From Terriglobia bacterium (GTDB lineage: Bacteria; Acidobacteriota; Terriglobia; Acidiferrales; UBA7541): 64,000 bases of DNA. The stretch is from positions 1 to 64,000 of the forward strand of contig JAIQFG010000012.1 in assembly GCA_020073375.1 (NCBI GenBank), read 5' to 3'. The position numbers and the translations under genes are program-made. Under the pieces are notes generated by a model that saw nothing but the letters and a program-made list of their open reading frames with translations, made no database searches and was not told where the DNA came from. Shown piece by piece: positions 26,834-35,030 of this stretch. Positions within the stretch are counted from its first letter, which is position 1. Each line of letters begins with the position of its first letter.

Positions 26834-27700
26834 CTACGTCGCCGTGGCGGCCTGCGTTTCCGGGAAGTCGGCGCTCAGCGAGGTTTCTTCCCAGGCGTCC
26901 AGTTCGGCCGTCAATTTTTCGATTTTGGTTCGTGCCGTTTCCAGGGCGATCGCGCCCAGGACCAGATGGAGCGGGGCGTTTTCCGATTCCAGGGCCTTGA
27001 GGATGGCGCGGCAGGCGCGCACCGGATCGCCGACCTGTTTTCCGCTGCGGCTGACGATGCGCTCGCGGAATGCTCCGGCGGTGGCGGTATATTCCGGGAT
27101 CAGCAGGCTGCTGCGCTTCAGCGACCGTCCGGCCCAATCGGTGCGGAACGGACCCGGCTCGACGACCAGCACCTTGATGCCAAGCGGCGCGACTTCCTTG
27201 GAAAGCGATTCGGAGAGACCTTCGACGGCGAATTTCGTGGCGTTGTAATAGCCGACGCCCGGAAATCCAACCAGTCCGCCGATGGACGAAATGTTGACGA
27301 TGCTGCCGTGACGGCGGCGCCTCATCCCGGGGATGACTTCGTGGATCATGCGCGCGAGTCCGAAGAAATTGGTTTCGACCATGTCGCGAACTTCGGCCGG
27401 ATCGCTTTCCTCAAGCGCACCGACGTAGCCGTATCCGGCGTTGTTCACCAGGACGTCGATGCTGCCGAATGCGGCTTCGGCTTTTTGCACGGCCTCGGCC
27501 GCTTCGTCCTGGTTGGTGACGTCCAGTTTCAAGGATAGGGCGCGGCCTTCGCGGCCGGCGGCCAGGTCCTGGATTTTGGCGGGATCACGCGCGGTAATCA
27601 CCGCGCGAAAGCCGCGGTCGAGCACCTGGGTGGCAAGTTCGCGGCCGAAGCCGGTGGAACATCCGGTGATGAACCATACGTCGGAATTTTTTAGTGGCAT
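26834..27700 (-). CDS. Short-chain dehydrogenase/reductase (SDR)
   Basis: 288 residues of classical SDR type. The cofactor motif is TGCSTGFGREL near residue 12. NNAGYGYVG follows, then the catalytic Ser in VNISSIGG and the YYNATK motif (Tyr and Lys of the active site). The Arg at ITARDP after strand 2 suggests NADP preference. The C-terminal region resembles the oxidoreductase group acting on steroid- or retinol-like substrates, but the substrate is open. AAGGAG lies seven bases before ATG 27700. The 3' end overlaps the decayed regulator on the opposite strand. Confidence 0.92.
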   Translation of the reverse strand: MPLKNSDVWFITGCSTGFGRELATQVLDRGFRAVITARDPAKIQDLAAGREGRALSLKLDVTNQDEAAEAVQKAEAAFGSIDVLVNNAGYGYVGALEESDPAEVRDMVETNFFGLARMIHEVIPGMRRRRHGSIVNISSIGGLVGFPGVGYYNATKFAVEGLSESLSKEVAPLGIKVLVVEPGPFRTDWAGRSLKRSSLLIPEYTATAGAFRERIVSRSGKQVGDPVRACRAILKALESENAPLHLVLGAIALETARTKIEKLTAELDAWEETSLSADFPETQAATAT

Positions 27701-27892
27701 GAGGGAACTCCTTCGCTTTCTGGCCCGCTTCTGATGAATACAAATTCCAGTGCGGCAGGTAACGCTTTGCGGCCGGGGACGCGGCGGCGCTGCAGAGAGC
27801 CGTACGGGGGAATTCTATACCTAAACGGTGATTTGTAGTACCAGAGTGCGTTTGGACCGGCGGGGCAATTTGCAGGGAAGCGAGTTTCAGTA

Positions 27893-27925
27893 GGACAGGC
27901 ATCCGCCTCCGGCGGATGCCTGTCC
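27893..27925. repeat. Perfect 15-bp stem palindrome
   Basis: GGACAGGCATCCGCC and its exact reverse complement flank a TCC loop. It is preceded by GTA like the family A and family B elements of this window. It sits 40 bases before the start of the ApbE-like gene, where it could form a strong hairpin in the leader. Confidence 0.75.
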
Positions 27926-27965
27926 AACGCAACCCGTCCAATGGTGTAAACTGCTGCGGGCTGAA

Positions 27966-29546
27966 TTGAAGAACGGAGCGGCGCGTTTGTTTAATTCATT
28001 CAGCGCGAGAATTGCTCTCCTGGTTGCGGCGGTGGCGTTGCTCATCCCACTGCGGGGAGACTCCTCGACCAATTCTCCGCGCAAACCGCTGTACGTGTTT
28101 CACTACGAAAATGTGATGGGGACTTCGCTGGAAATCAAAGTGGCCGCGTCTTCCGCCGCGCAAGCCGGGCGGGCTGAGCAAGGCGTGCTTGCGGAGATTG
28201 ACCGCGAATCGCGCATCCTGAGTTCGTGGGATCCGCAAAGCGAGTTCAGCACATGGGTCCGCACGCGGGACGAAGCGGTGCGGGTTTCTCCGGAACTATT
28301 TGAAGTTCTGAGTTTGTTCGACAAGTGGCGCGGGCTGACACACGGCGCGCTGGACGCTTCGGCCGAAACCATTACGCGGGTGTGGAAGCGCGCGGCGGCG
28401 GAAAATCGCCTTCCGTCGCAGCAGGAGCTGAATGCGGCGGTTGCCGGCGTGCGGCAAATGCATTGGAAACTCGACGCCGTGAATCGCACGGCCACGCACA
28501 CCAGCGATGCGCCGCTGGCCATGAATTCCTTTGTGAAAAGTTACATCGAGGGACATGCCGCCGACGCCGCGCTGCGGGCGTCCGGCGCGCGAGGACTGGT
28601 GGTGAACATCGGCGGGGACCTGGTGGTCCGCGGAGATTGGAGCGAGCGGGTGAATGTGGCCGACCCGAAATCGGACGCGGAAAATGGCGAGGCAATCGCG
28701 CGCCTTCAGGTGCGCGACCGCGCTGTCGCCACCAGCGGAGATTACCGTCGAGGTGAGGAGATCGCCGGGCGGCACTATTCGCACATCGTCGATCCGCGAA
28801 CCGGAATGCCGGCCGGTGAAATTATCAGCTCGACGGTGATCGCGCGGGACGCGGCCGATGCCGGCGCGCTGGCCACCGCATTTTCCGTGCTGTCGCCGGA
28901 GGAAAGCGCGCGCCTGGCCGGCTCCATGCCGGGCGTGGAATATCTGCTGGTAAAAAAGAACCGCGAAAGAATCGAAAGCGGCGGTTGGGGCGCGATGGCA
29001 GCCCCAGCCGCAACCCGCGTCCCGGCGTTTCGTTCCGCCGTCACTTTTGAACGGGTTTCCGCGCGCCCTGGCGCATCGCAATGGGACCCGAAGTACCAGT
29101 TGACGGTGACGATCCAGCTGAGCGAGATCGAAGGAACACGCGTCCACCGGCCCTATGTTGCGGTATGGGTCGAGGACGAAGATCACGCGCCGGTGCGCAC
29201 GATCGCGCTGTGGTTTGCGAAGTACAAATATTTACACGAACTGCGGGCCTGGAGCCGCGTCGAGAGCCTGCGCTCTGTGGGCGAGGATACGCACATCATG
29301 AATTCGGTTTCGAGCGCGACGCGCCCTCCCGGCAAATACATGTTTGTGTGGGACGGGAAGGACGATTTCGGCAACCTGGTGAAAGCCGGAAAATACAACG
29401 TGATGATCGAAGCGGCGCGCGAGCACGGCACGTACCAGGTGATGCATCAGGAGATGGATTTCAGCGGCTCGCCCAGACAAGTTCAGCTTCCGGGCGAGGT
29501 AGAGATTGCGTCGGCGACCCTTGACTACCACAAAAATGCCCAATAG
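27966..29546 (+). CDS. ApbE-like FAD:protein FMN transferase fused to DUF2271 domain
   Basis: 526 residues from TTG 27966. One N-terminal hydrophobic segment (IALLVAAVALLIPL) acts as signal or anchor. Residues about 40-330 follow ApbE: YENVMGTSLEIKV, LSSWDPQSEFS, HGALDAS, NSFVKSYIEGHAAD, VNIGGDLVVRG and the metal/FAD region ATSGDYRRGEEIAGRHYSHIVDPRTG. In the family this attaches FMN to a Thr of target proteins outside the cytoplasm. Residues about 360-520 match DUF2271: YVAVWVEDEDHAPVRTIALW, WDGKDDFGN, KAGKYNVMIEAAREHG. The next gene, a PepSY membrane protein, overlaps its 3' end, so the two form a unit. The unusual start codon is the only one in frame with a full signal segment. Confidence 0.88.
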   Translation: MKNGAARLFNSFSARIALLVAAVALLIPLRGDSSTNSPRKPLYVFHYENVMGTSLEIKVAASSAAQAGRAEQGVLAEIDRESRILSSWDPQSEFSTWVRTRDEAVRVSPELFEVLSLFDKWRGLTHGALDASAETITRVWKRAAAENRLPSQQELNAAVAGVRQMHWKLDAVNRTATHTSDAPLAMNSFVKSYIEGHAADAALRASGARGLVVNIGGDLVVRGDWSERVNVADPKSDAENGEAIARLQVRDRAVATSGDYRRGEEIAGRHYSHIVDPRTGMPAGEIISSTVIARDAADAGALATAFSVLSPEESARLAGSMPGVEYLLVKKNRERIESGGWGAMAAPAATRVPAFRSAVTFERVSARPGASQWDPKYQLTVTIQLSEIEGTRVHRPYVAVWVEDEDHAPVRTIALWFAKYKYLHELRAWSRVESLRSVGEDTHIMNSVSSATRPPGKYMFVWDGKDDFGNLVKAGKYNVMIEAAREHGTYQVMHQEMDFSGSPRQVQLPGEVEIASATLDYHKNAQ

Positions 29547-30195
29547 CGCGGGCGGAGAAGCGAACGAGACTGCCCGCCCCGCGCCACTCAACCCGCGATA
29601 CCTGCATTGGAAGCGGCGATTCGCGCATCTGGCGCGCTGGCTGCACACCTATCTCTCGATGCTCAGCTTCGCTCTGCTGCTTTTTTTCGCGGTCACCGGG
29701 CTGACGCTGAACCACGCCGAATGGTTCGACAGCCATGAACGACCGGCCGAATTCCACGGCACGCTGAACAAGGACTGGGTGAATCCTTCCGGTTCCGCGG
29801 GCGTGGCAAAGGATGAAATCGTGTCGTATTTCCGAACGACGTACCGGACCAGGGGAGCGCTTTCCGACTTTCACTTGGACGCAGACCAGTGCGAGGTCTT
29901 GTTCAAAGGACCCGGATACGAAGCGGACGCGACGATCGATCGCGCCACTGGAAAATACGATGTGACGATCAGCCCGTTCAGCCTGGTGGCATTGCTGAAC
30001 GATCTGCATAAGGGCCGCGACACCGGGAAAAAGTGGTCCATAGTGATTGATTTTTCCGCGGTGCTGATGACACTGGTGTCGCTGACCGGCCTGACGCTGA
30101 TTTTCTTCCTCAACAAACGGCGGTTTTCCGGACTGGTGCTGATCGCGGTGGGCGCGCTGCTCTCCTGGCTGGTCTATTCACTGTGGGTTTCATAG
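29536..30195 (+). CDS. PepSY-associated transmembrane protein
   Basis: 219 residues from ATG 29536, overlapping the end of the ApbE-like gene by 11 bases; a TTG at 29506 with GAGG upstream would add ten residues. Helix 1 (YLSMLSFALLLFFAVTGLTLNH) is preceded by ARWLHTY. A PepSY-like periplasmic domain follows, then LVALLNDLHKGRDTGKKWS and two more helices ending in a short tail. Histidines before helix 1, after it and in LNDLHKG are placed like heme ligands of PepSY-TM oxidoreductases. With the adjacent ApbE-DUF2271 protein it probably transfers electrons across the inner membrane. Confidence 0.85.
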   Translation: MPNSAGGEANETARPAPLNPRYLHWKRRFAHLARWLHTYLSMLSFALLLFFAVTGLTLNHAEWFDSHERPAEFHGTLNKDWVNPSGSAGVAKDEIVSYFRTTYRTRGALSDFHLDADQCEVLFKGPGYEADATIDRATGKYDVTISPFSLVALLNDLHKGRDTGKKWSIVIDFSAVLMTLVSLTGLTLIFFLNKRRFSGLVLIAVGALLSWLVYSLWVS

Positions 30196-30262
30196 CGGAA
30201 GGGAAACGACGCGAGGAAATTCAGTCGGGGCAGTTGACGCAAATTTATTACCGCACGTTCGT

Positions 30263-30673
30263 TCACGCGGATTCGGCGGCGAGCTGATCGAGCGCGGCGG
30301 AAGCTTTATTCAGGTTGTCGACTCCGAAGACCACCAGCACCCGGGAAGATCCCGGCTCGATTCCGATGTAGGTATAGTCGATGTTGATCTGATTTTCGCC
30401 CAGGCGCGAGGCGGCGCGGCCGAGCTCTCCCGGGCGGTTTGGGAGGCGGACAACGGCGACTTCCGTCTCCTCGAAAATCATGCGCAGGTTGCCAAGGACC
30501 TCCTTGGCGACGGGCGTGTTGTCGGCAAGGAAGCGGGCCAGGCTCTCGCCCTCCTCGACGTAGGACTGGAACGCCAGGATGTTCACGCCGCGTTCGGCCA
30601 GCGCGCGCAGGCATTTGCCCAATGCCCCCGGCTTGTCCTCGATCGTTACGGTGAACTCCTTCGCCTTGGCCAT
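30263..30673 (-). CDS. Double ACT-domain protein
   Basis: 136 residues from ATG 30673. Two ACT domains stand in tandem: EFTVTIEDKPGALGKCLRAL with RGVNILAFQSYVEEG, and VAVVRLPNRPGELGRAASRL with INIDYTYIGIEPG. The Gly in DKPGALG and NRPGELG is the conserved ligand-loop residue. Stand-alone ACT proteins sense amino acids or regulate other enzymes; no catalytic domain is attached. The frame extends to 30769, but that extra part is Arg-rich and unlike the family. The gene is convergent with the PepSY gene and divergent from the J-domain gene. Confidence 0.87.
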   Translation of the reverse strand: MAKAKEFTVTIEDKPGALGKCLRALAERGVNILAFQSYVEEGESLARFLADNTPVAKEVLGNLRMIFEETEVAVVRLPNRPGELGRAASRLGENQINIDYTYIGIEPGSSRVLVVFGVDNLNKASAALDQLAAESA

Positions 30674-31053
30674 GTAAATGGTTTCCCTTTCCTTGCGGGT
30701 CGCGCGCAAGCGCGCCCGAGCCATTATCCCGCGAGTCCGGGAAACGGCCGGATCTTTCTCCCGGAACAATCAGAATTCTATCCCACAATCCGGCGTTTGT
30801 AAGACCCGGCGCGGCTGTATCCACCATGAGAGTAGGCCGTCGGGGTTTCCATGTCCAATCCAAGCAGTTGATCTATTCCATCAGGCCCACCAGGGTCGGG
30901 CGCATCGTGGGCGGCACCTCAAGGCCCGGAAAGCCGGTGTGCCGCGACCGTCAGTGAACGATAAGAACCGCGGCGATGCAACCGCGTATACGCTCCCGGA
31001 GACTCCGCGCTATCTTAGGTAAGCAGAGAAGCGTCTCTCCCCGGAGAATTTTG
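30674..31053. other. Divergent intergenic region without recognised feature
   Basis: 380 bases between the ACT gene and the J-domain gene, which should contain both promoters. No convincing -35/-10 pair, hairpin or small gene was recognised. The ribosome site CGGAG of the J-domain gene lies at 31042-31046. Confidence 0.4.
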
Positions 31054-31719
31054 ATGAGCCAACAGGATTATTACGAATTCCTGCAGATCAGCGCGAACGC
31101 CGAGCCCGACACCATCCATCGGGTGTATCGATTTCTGGCCATTCGCCTGCACCCGGACAACCCTGAGACCGGCGACGCTGAAAAGTTCTTTCTACTGAAA
31201 GAAGCATATGAGGTCCTGTCCAATCCGGAGCGCCGCGCCGAATACGACGCGGACCGCAAAAAAGGATTGAACGAGCCGATTCCGCTCTCCACCACCATCG
31301 ATTTCATGGACAACATGGAGGGCGAGTTGAACCGGCGGCTGGCGGTGCTCGCGCTGCTTTATATTCAGCGGCGCACAAACCCGTACAAACCGGAAGTGCC
31401 GCTGCTGGAAATTGAAAACCGCATGGGCTTTCCGCGCGAATATCTGGAATTCACGATGTGGTATCTGAAGAACAAGGGGTACATCACACGGGCCGACAAC
31501 CAGGAATTTACGCTCACCGCGGTGGGCGTGGACTTCGTGGAATCGCAGCGCGCGGATATCCCCATACTAAACCGGCTGCTCACAACAGGCTCCGGACCCG
31601 TCTCCGGCGAGCCCGGGATGGAAAACAAGATTCTCACCCCTCACCGCGCGCCAATCATTGTGCCGGCGGTCGACGACGGCTCCGAGAAATCCGGTGCGAG
31701 CGGGGATGATAAGGCGTAA
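31054..31719 (+). CDS. DnaJ-domain protein
   Basis: 221 residues from ATG 31054 (CGGAG seven bases upstream). Residues 3-70 are a J domain, DYYEFLQISANAEPDTIHRVYRFLAIRLHPDN, with the DnaK-stimulating HPD at 33-35. There is no Gly/Phe region or zinc-finger, so it is a type III J protein. Residues about 85-180 look like a winged-helix-type fold (EIENRMGFPREYLEFTMWYLKNKGYI), perhaps a binding module. It probably recruits DnaK to a specific client. The kinase gene follows after 82 bases on the same strand. Confidence 0.88.
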   Translation: MSQQDYYEFLQISANAEPDTIHRVYRFLAIRLHPDNPETGDAEKFFLLKEAYEVLSNPERRAEYDADRKKGLNEPIPLSTTIDFMDNMEGELNRRLAVLALLYIQRRTNPYKPEVPLLEIENRMGFPREYLEFTMWYLKNKGYITRADNQEFTLTAVGVDFVESQRADIPILNRLLTTGSGPVSGEPGMENKILTPHRAPIIVPAVDDGSEKSGASGDDKA

Positions 31720-31801
31720 GCATATTTCTCCGGAAAGTTTCGCGCCGGCCTGCCGGCGAGCGCCAAGAATCCCGCCCGTGGTAAAATTGTAGGCCCAGCC
31801 C

Positions 31802-33505
31802 ATGGACACTCCGCAAAAAATCGGACGTTACGAGATCGTCGCGGAATTGGGACGCGGCGCCATGGGCACCGTGTACCGTGCGAAAGACCCGGCCATGGAC
31901 CGCGTGGTGGCGCTGAAGACGATCATTTCGGTCGTGCTCGAAAGCCATCAAGGGGATGAATTCCGCGAGCGATTCTATCGCGAGGCGCGCGCCGCAGGAG
32001 GATTGACGCATCCGGGAATCGTGCCCATCTTCGACGTGGGTGAGCACGAAGGCGTGCCGTACATGGTGATGGAATTCATCAGCGGGCGCACGCTGGCCGA
32101 CTCGGTAAGCAGGGGCGAGCGCCTGAGCATCGATCGCGTCTGCGAAATGGGGCAGAAGATAGCCGAAGCGCTGGGCTACGCGCACCAGCACGGCGTGGTT
32201 CACCGCGACATCAAGCCCGCCAACATCCTGCTGACCTCGCGTGAAGCCCACGGCATCGAGCGCCCGAAGATTACCGATTTCGGCGTGGCGAAAATGGCCG
32301 AGGGGCAGACCACGCGGACCGGACAGATGGTCGGCACTCCCGCGTTCATGCCGCCCGAGCAGTTCACCGGCGCCCCGATCGACGGCCGCGCGGATATTTT
32401 TTCCCTGGGCGTGGTGCTCTACTGGCTGGCGACGGGAGAGCAGCCGTTTCCAGGCGACAGCCTGACGGCGGTTTCCTACAAAGTGGTGCATACCGAGCCG
32501 GTCCCGCCCAGCAAACTGAATCCGGCCGTGCCGGCGGGGCTTGAAAATATCATTCTGAAGTGCCTGGCGAAAAATCCCGAGGAGAGGTATCAGACAGGGG
32601 AAGAACTGGCGCGCGACCTGGGACAAATTCGGTCAGGGGCGAAGACCTCCGTGGTGCGGACGGCCCCGCCGCAGACAGCGGTGTCAGGAATCGATCCGGA
32701 TGCCACCGTGGTTGGGCCGACGCTGATGGGCACGCTAGGACCTGCCGCCGCAACGCGGCCTGTGGAACGCGCGGCCGCTCCGCAAGCCGCAAGCAACAAC
32801 AGCAAGATTCTGATCGGAACAATTCTGGCGGTGATCGTGGCGGCCGGCGGCTGGTATGCGATGAGTGGCCGGAGATCCGCGGACACGCCGGTGACGCCTT
32901 CCACGGCTCCAACGAACCAAGCGCCCACTGCGGCAACAAATGAACCGCCAGCACCTGAGGCAGCGCCTTCGGCAATCCCGGTCACGCTGGCCCCGAACGC
33001 AAGCGAGCAAAAGGAAATTGCGGGAGCCGCGAAACCTGCGCCTGACGTGCCGGCGAAGAAGACGGCGCCGCCCGCCAAGAGCGCCGCAAAAGTGGTCGCG
33101 GATGTTCCGGCCAAGACCGCTCCCAAACCGGAGCCCGCCACCGTGGACTTCGATCCGAAAGCCCTCGATCCAAAACAAAACGCCAAGCTGAAGATCGACG
33201 CGGGGCACATGCCGGCGGGGCTGGAATTTACGTTGGAGATGAACGGGAAGATTTATCTGCAAAAGTCCGGCGCGGCAGCATTCGCGCAGAACGGCGATTT
33301 ATTTGTTCCGCCCGGCGTGCAGGAGTTTCGGGTGAGAGCCAGAAGCGGCGCGGTTGAAAAAACCTCGAACACGGTCAGCGCGGAGTTTAAGGCGAAAAAG
33401 AAAAGCACTCTCAAGATAGAGTTGCGCATGAACGGCTCGCGTGAGGGTTCGGGAATGCCGCAGGGATTGTACGAGGATTCGCAGATCGTCGTGACGCTGA
33501 AGTGA
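31802..33505 (+). CDS. Hanks-type serine/threonine protein kinase, membrane-anchored
   Basis: 567 residues. The kinase domain (10-270) is complete: P-loop GRGAMGTVY (17-25), Lys39, HRDIKPAN with Asp136, DFG at 159-161, GTPAFMPPEQF and the later DIFSLGVVLYWLATG. One transmembrane helix lies near 335-352 (ILIGTILAVIVAAGGWY). The external part has a Pro/Ala linker rich in Lys and a final beta-rich domain of about 110 residues with a PEGA-like KIDAGHMPAGLEFTLEMNGK start. It should phosphorylate Ser/Thr of cytoplasmic proteins in response to an envelope signal. It lies in a row with the J-domain gene, and a PEGA-domain gene converges on its end. Confidence 0.93.
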   Translation: MDTPQKIGRYEIVAELGRGAMGTVYRAKDPAMDRVVALKTIISVVLESHQGDEFRERFYREARAAGGLTHPGIVPIFDVGEHEGVPYMVMEFISGRTLADSVSRGERLSIDRVCEMGQKIAEALGYAHQHGVVHRDIKPANILLTSREAHGIERPKITDFGVAKMAEGQTTRTGQMVGTPAFMPPEQFTGAPIDGRADIFSLGVVLYWLATGEQPFPGDSLTAVSYKVVHTEPVPPSKLNPAVPAGLENIILKCLAKNPEERYQTGEELARDLGQIRSGAKTSVVRTAPPQTAVSGIDPDATVVGPTLMGTLGPAAATRPVERAAAPQAASNNSKILIGTILAVIVAAGGWYAMSGRRSADTPVTPSTAPTNQAPTAATNEPPAPEAAPSAIPVTLAPNASEQKEIAGAAKPAPDVPAKKTAPPAKSAAKVVADVPAKTAPKPEPATVDFDPKALDPKQNAKLKIDAGHMPAGLEFTLEMNGKIYLQKSGAAAFAQNGDLFVPPGVQEFRVRARSGAVEKTSNTVSAEFKAKKKSTLKIELRMNGSREGSGMPQGLYEDSQIVVTLK

Positions 33506-33616
33506 GTGCACTGGAGATTTCTTATCAGCAGAGACTGCTCTTTTGTCCTCCAGGAATGTATGTAAGACCCTCCCGGTTCCGCGATACTCTCCGCTGAAAA
33601 CTGCTTCGCTTGAAAA

Positions 33617-34150
33617 CTACTTCTGGGACGGCCAATGGAGCACGACCGTGCTTTGCGCGGCCGGCTTCAGCGCGAGGTCGATGGGCTGCGCCTGCTTCGC
33701 GGCCAGATCGAATTCCTGCGCGGACTCCTGCATGTTGGGCGCGCGGACCAGGACGCGATGGTGGCCGGGGGCGAGCTTCAGATCCAGGGGCGTGGGTCCC
33801 ACGAATCTGCCATCGACCCACGCCTGGGCCGGAACCGGCGCCGTGTGCAGGGAGATCCGCGCCGGGTTCGCGCCGGAGTGGGATTGAAAAAAATCACGAT
33901 TGGTTTTCGCCGCGGCTTCGGGCGTGATGACGGGAGCGTTCCCTGTGGCCGGCGAAGCGCTTGCGCCCGCACCGGATGCAGTTCCTGGCAGCGTGATGTT
34001 GGGGAACGCCGGCTTCACGGATGCAGCCATGCCGGCGGAATTCGCCGTCATGGCCCCGTACTCCGCTGCCGCTTGGCCGTACATCGCTGCGGCACTCATG
34101 AGGACAAGAAAACTCGCGGCGGCACAAAGCCACAGCGTGCGCAGAGGCAT
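33617..34150 (-). CDS. Secreted PEGA-domain protein
   Basis: 177 residues from ATG 34150 (GGAGG five bases upstream). A signal peptide (LWLCAAASFLVLMSAAAMYGQ) leads to an Ala/Pro-rich linker. A PEGA domain covers about residues 100-150: QAWVDGRFVGPTPLDLKLAPGHHRVLVRAPN. PEGA domains are surface beta-sandwich modules often attached to bacterial Ser/Thr kinases. The neighbouring kinase has a similar C-terminal region, so these two proteins may act together. Its 3' end faces the kinase gene at a 110-base gap. Confidence 0.85.
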   Translation of the reverse strand: MPLRTLWLCAAASFLVLMSAAAMYGQAAAEYGAMTANSAGMAASVKPAFPNITLPGTASGAGASASPATGNAPVITPEAAAKTNRDFFQSHSGANPARISLHTAPVPAQAWVDGRFVGPTPLDLKLAPGHHRVLVRAPNMQESAQEFDLAAKQAQPIDLALKPAAQSTVVLHWPSQK

Positions 34151-34295
34151 AAGAACCTCCTGAACCAACCATGTAGGGGGACTTGGACATCATATTCCCT
34201 CTCCCTCCGATCGGCAATCCCTTTCTCCGGCTTACCGGATGGATTGCCGCGAGCCCTCAGCCGGAGGACTTGCCGCGCCAATGAACGCGATTGAT

Positions 34296-34310
34296 TATTA
34301 CACAGTAATA
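34296..34310. promoter_or_regulatory. Inverted repeat TATTAC-ACA-GTAATA, candidate operator
   Basis: A perfect 6-3-6 palindrome stands alone in the 329-base gap 34151-34479 between the divergent PEGA and small DNA-binding genes. In a GC-rich genome such an AT-rich palindrome is conspicuous. A TATAAT at 34404-34409 lies downstream and could be the -10 box for the gene at 34480, though no good -35 box is visible. Confidence 0.4.
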
Positions 34311-34479
34311 GTTCCATGCCGGGTAACTCGGCGGCAAAGCACGGCGGATCCTGCCCTCGCAACAGGTGTGATCCAAAACACAGCATGTTTCCCAACCTTT
34401 CTCTATAATGGCTTGGTAAAGGACTCCTTCCCACGGCAACGATCAGGGTCTTCCTTAGAGTTCTGGGTATGGAGGTTTT

Positions 34480-34842
34480 ATGGCAAAGAATCCAGGCACG
34501 GGACCACCATCCATAAGTAACAGTCAAGAGCGTGACTCGCGATCGGGAGCGAATGCTTCCCCCGAAAACGCTTCCATGGATTTGGAATCCGGTTTCAGGG
34601 GGCTCTACGCCCGGGTGGCCCGCACAGTCGGTGTGACTCCCTCGTACGTCAGCCGCGTGGCGCGCGGCGCGCTGCAATGCGAGAGCATTGAAGAAGAGTT
34701 AATGCGCGAATTGGAACGAACCTTCCGGAAATTCGGCAAAAAGCGCGCGGGCGTCAGGCAAAAGACCGCTCGCAAGAAAAGAATTGCCCGCAAGCCGGCC
34801 ATCAAGACGAGGACAAGAACCAGGCGAATTGAACCGCTTTAG
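34480..34842 (+). CDS. Small basic helix-turn-helix protein
   Basis: 120 residues; GGAGG four bases before ATG 34480 makes the start certain. Residues about 38-62 look like a helix-turn-helix (GLYARVARTVGVTPSYVSRVARG). A helix with many Glu/Arg follows, and then a tail of about 35 residues made almost only of Arg, Lys, Ala and Thr. The tail resembles eukaryotic H1-like or nucleoid-associated tails. It probably binds DNA, either as a regulator or nucleoid protein. It stands alone between the PEGA and PilZ-like fusion genes. Confidence 0.75.
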   Translation: MAKNPGTGPPSISNSQERDSRSGANASPENASMDLESGFRGLYARVARTVGVTPSYVSRVARGALQCESIEEELMRELERTFRKFGKKRAGVRQKTARKKRIARKPAIKTRTRTRRIEPL

Positions 34843-35030
34843 CCGCAACCCCACGGGGCTGTCTTTCCCGCGCGTCACACGGATTCGCGTCGTCCTAGGA
34901 ATCCGGCGTGAAGATTGCGGGCAGGTTTGTTCCGGCATGAGTTAATACTTTAGTGACGGTTCAGTTCAACATGGCAAGGGCGTTCTCCCCGGCATGGTAC
35001 CGTTGAGATGGCACGATCGCCGTCCGTCTC

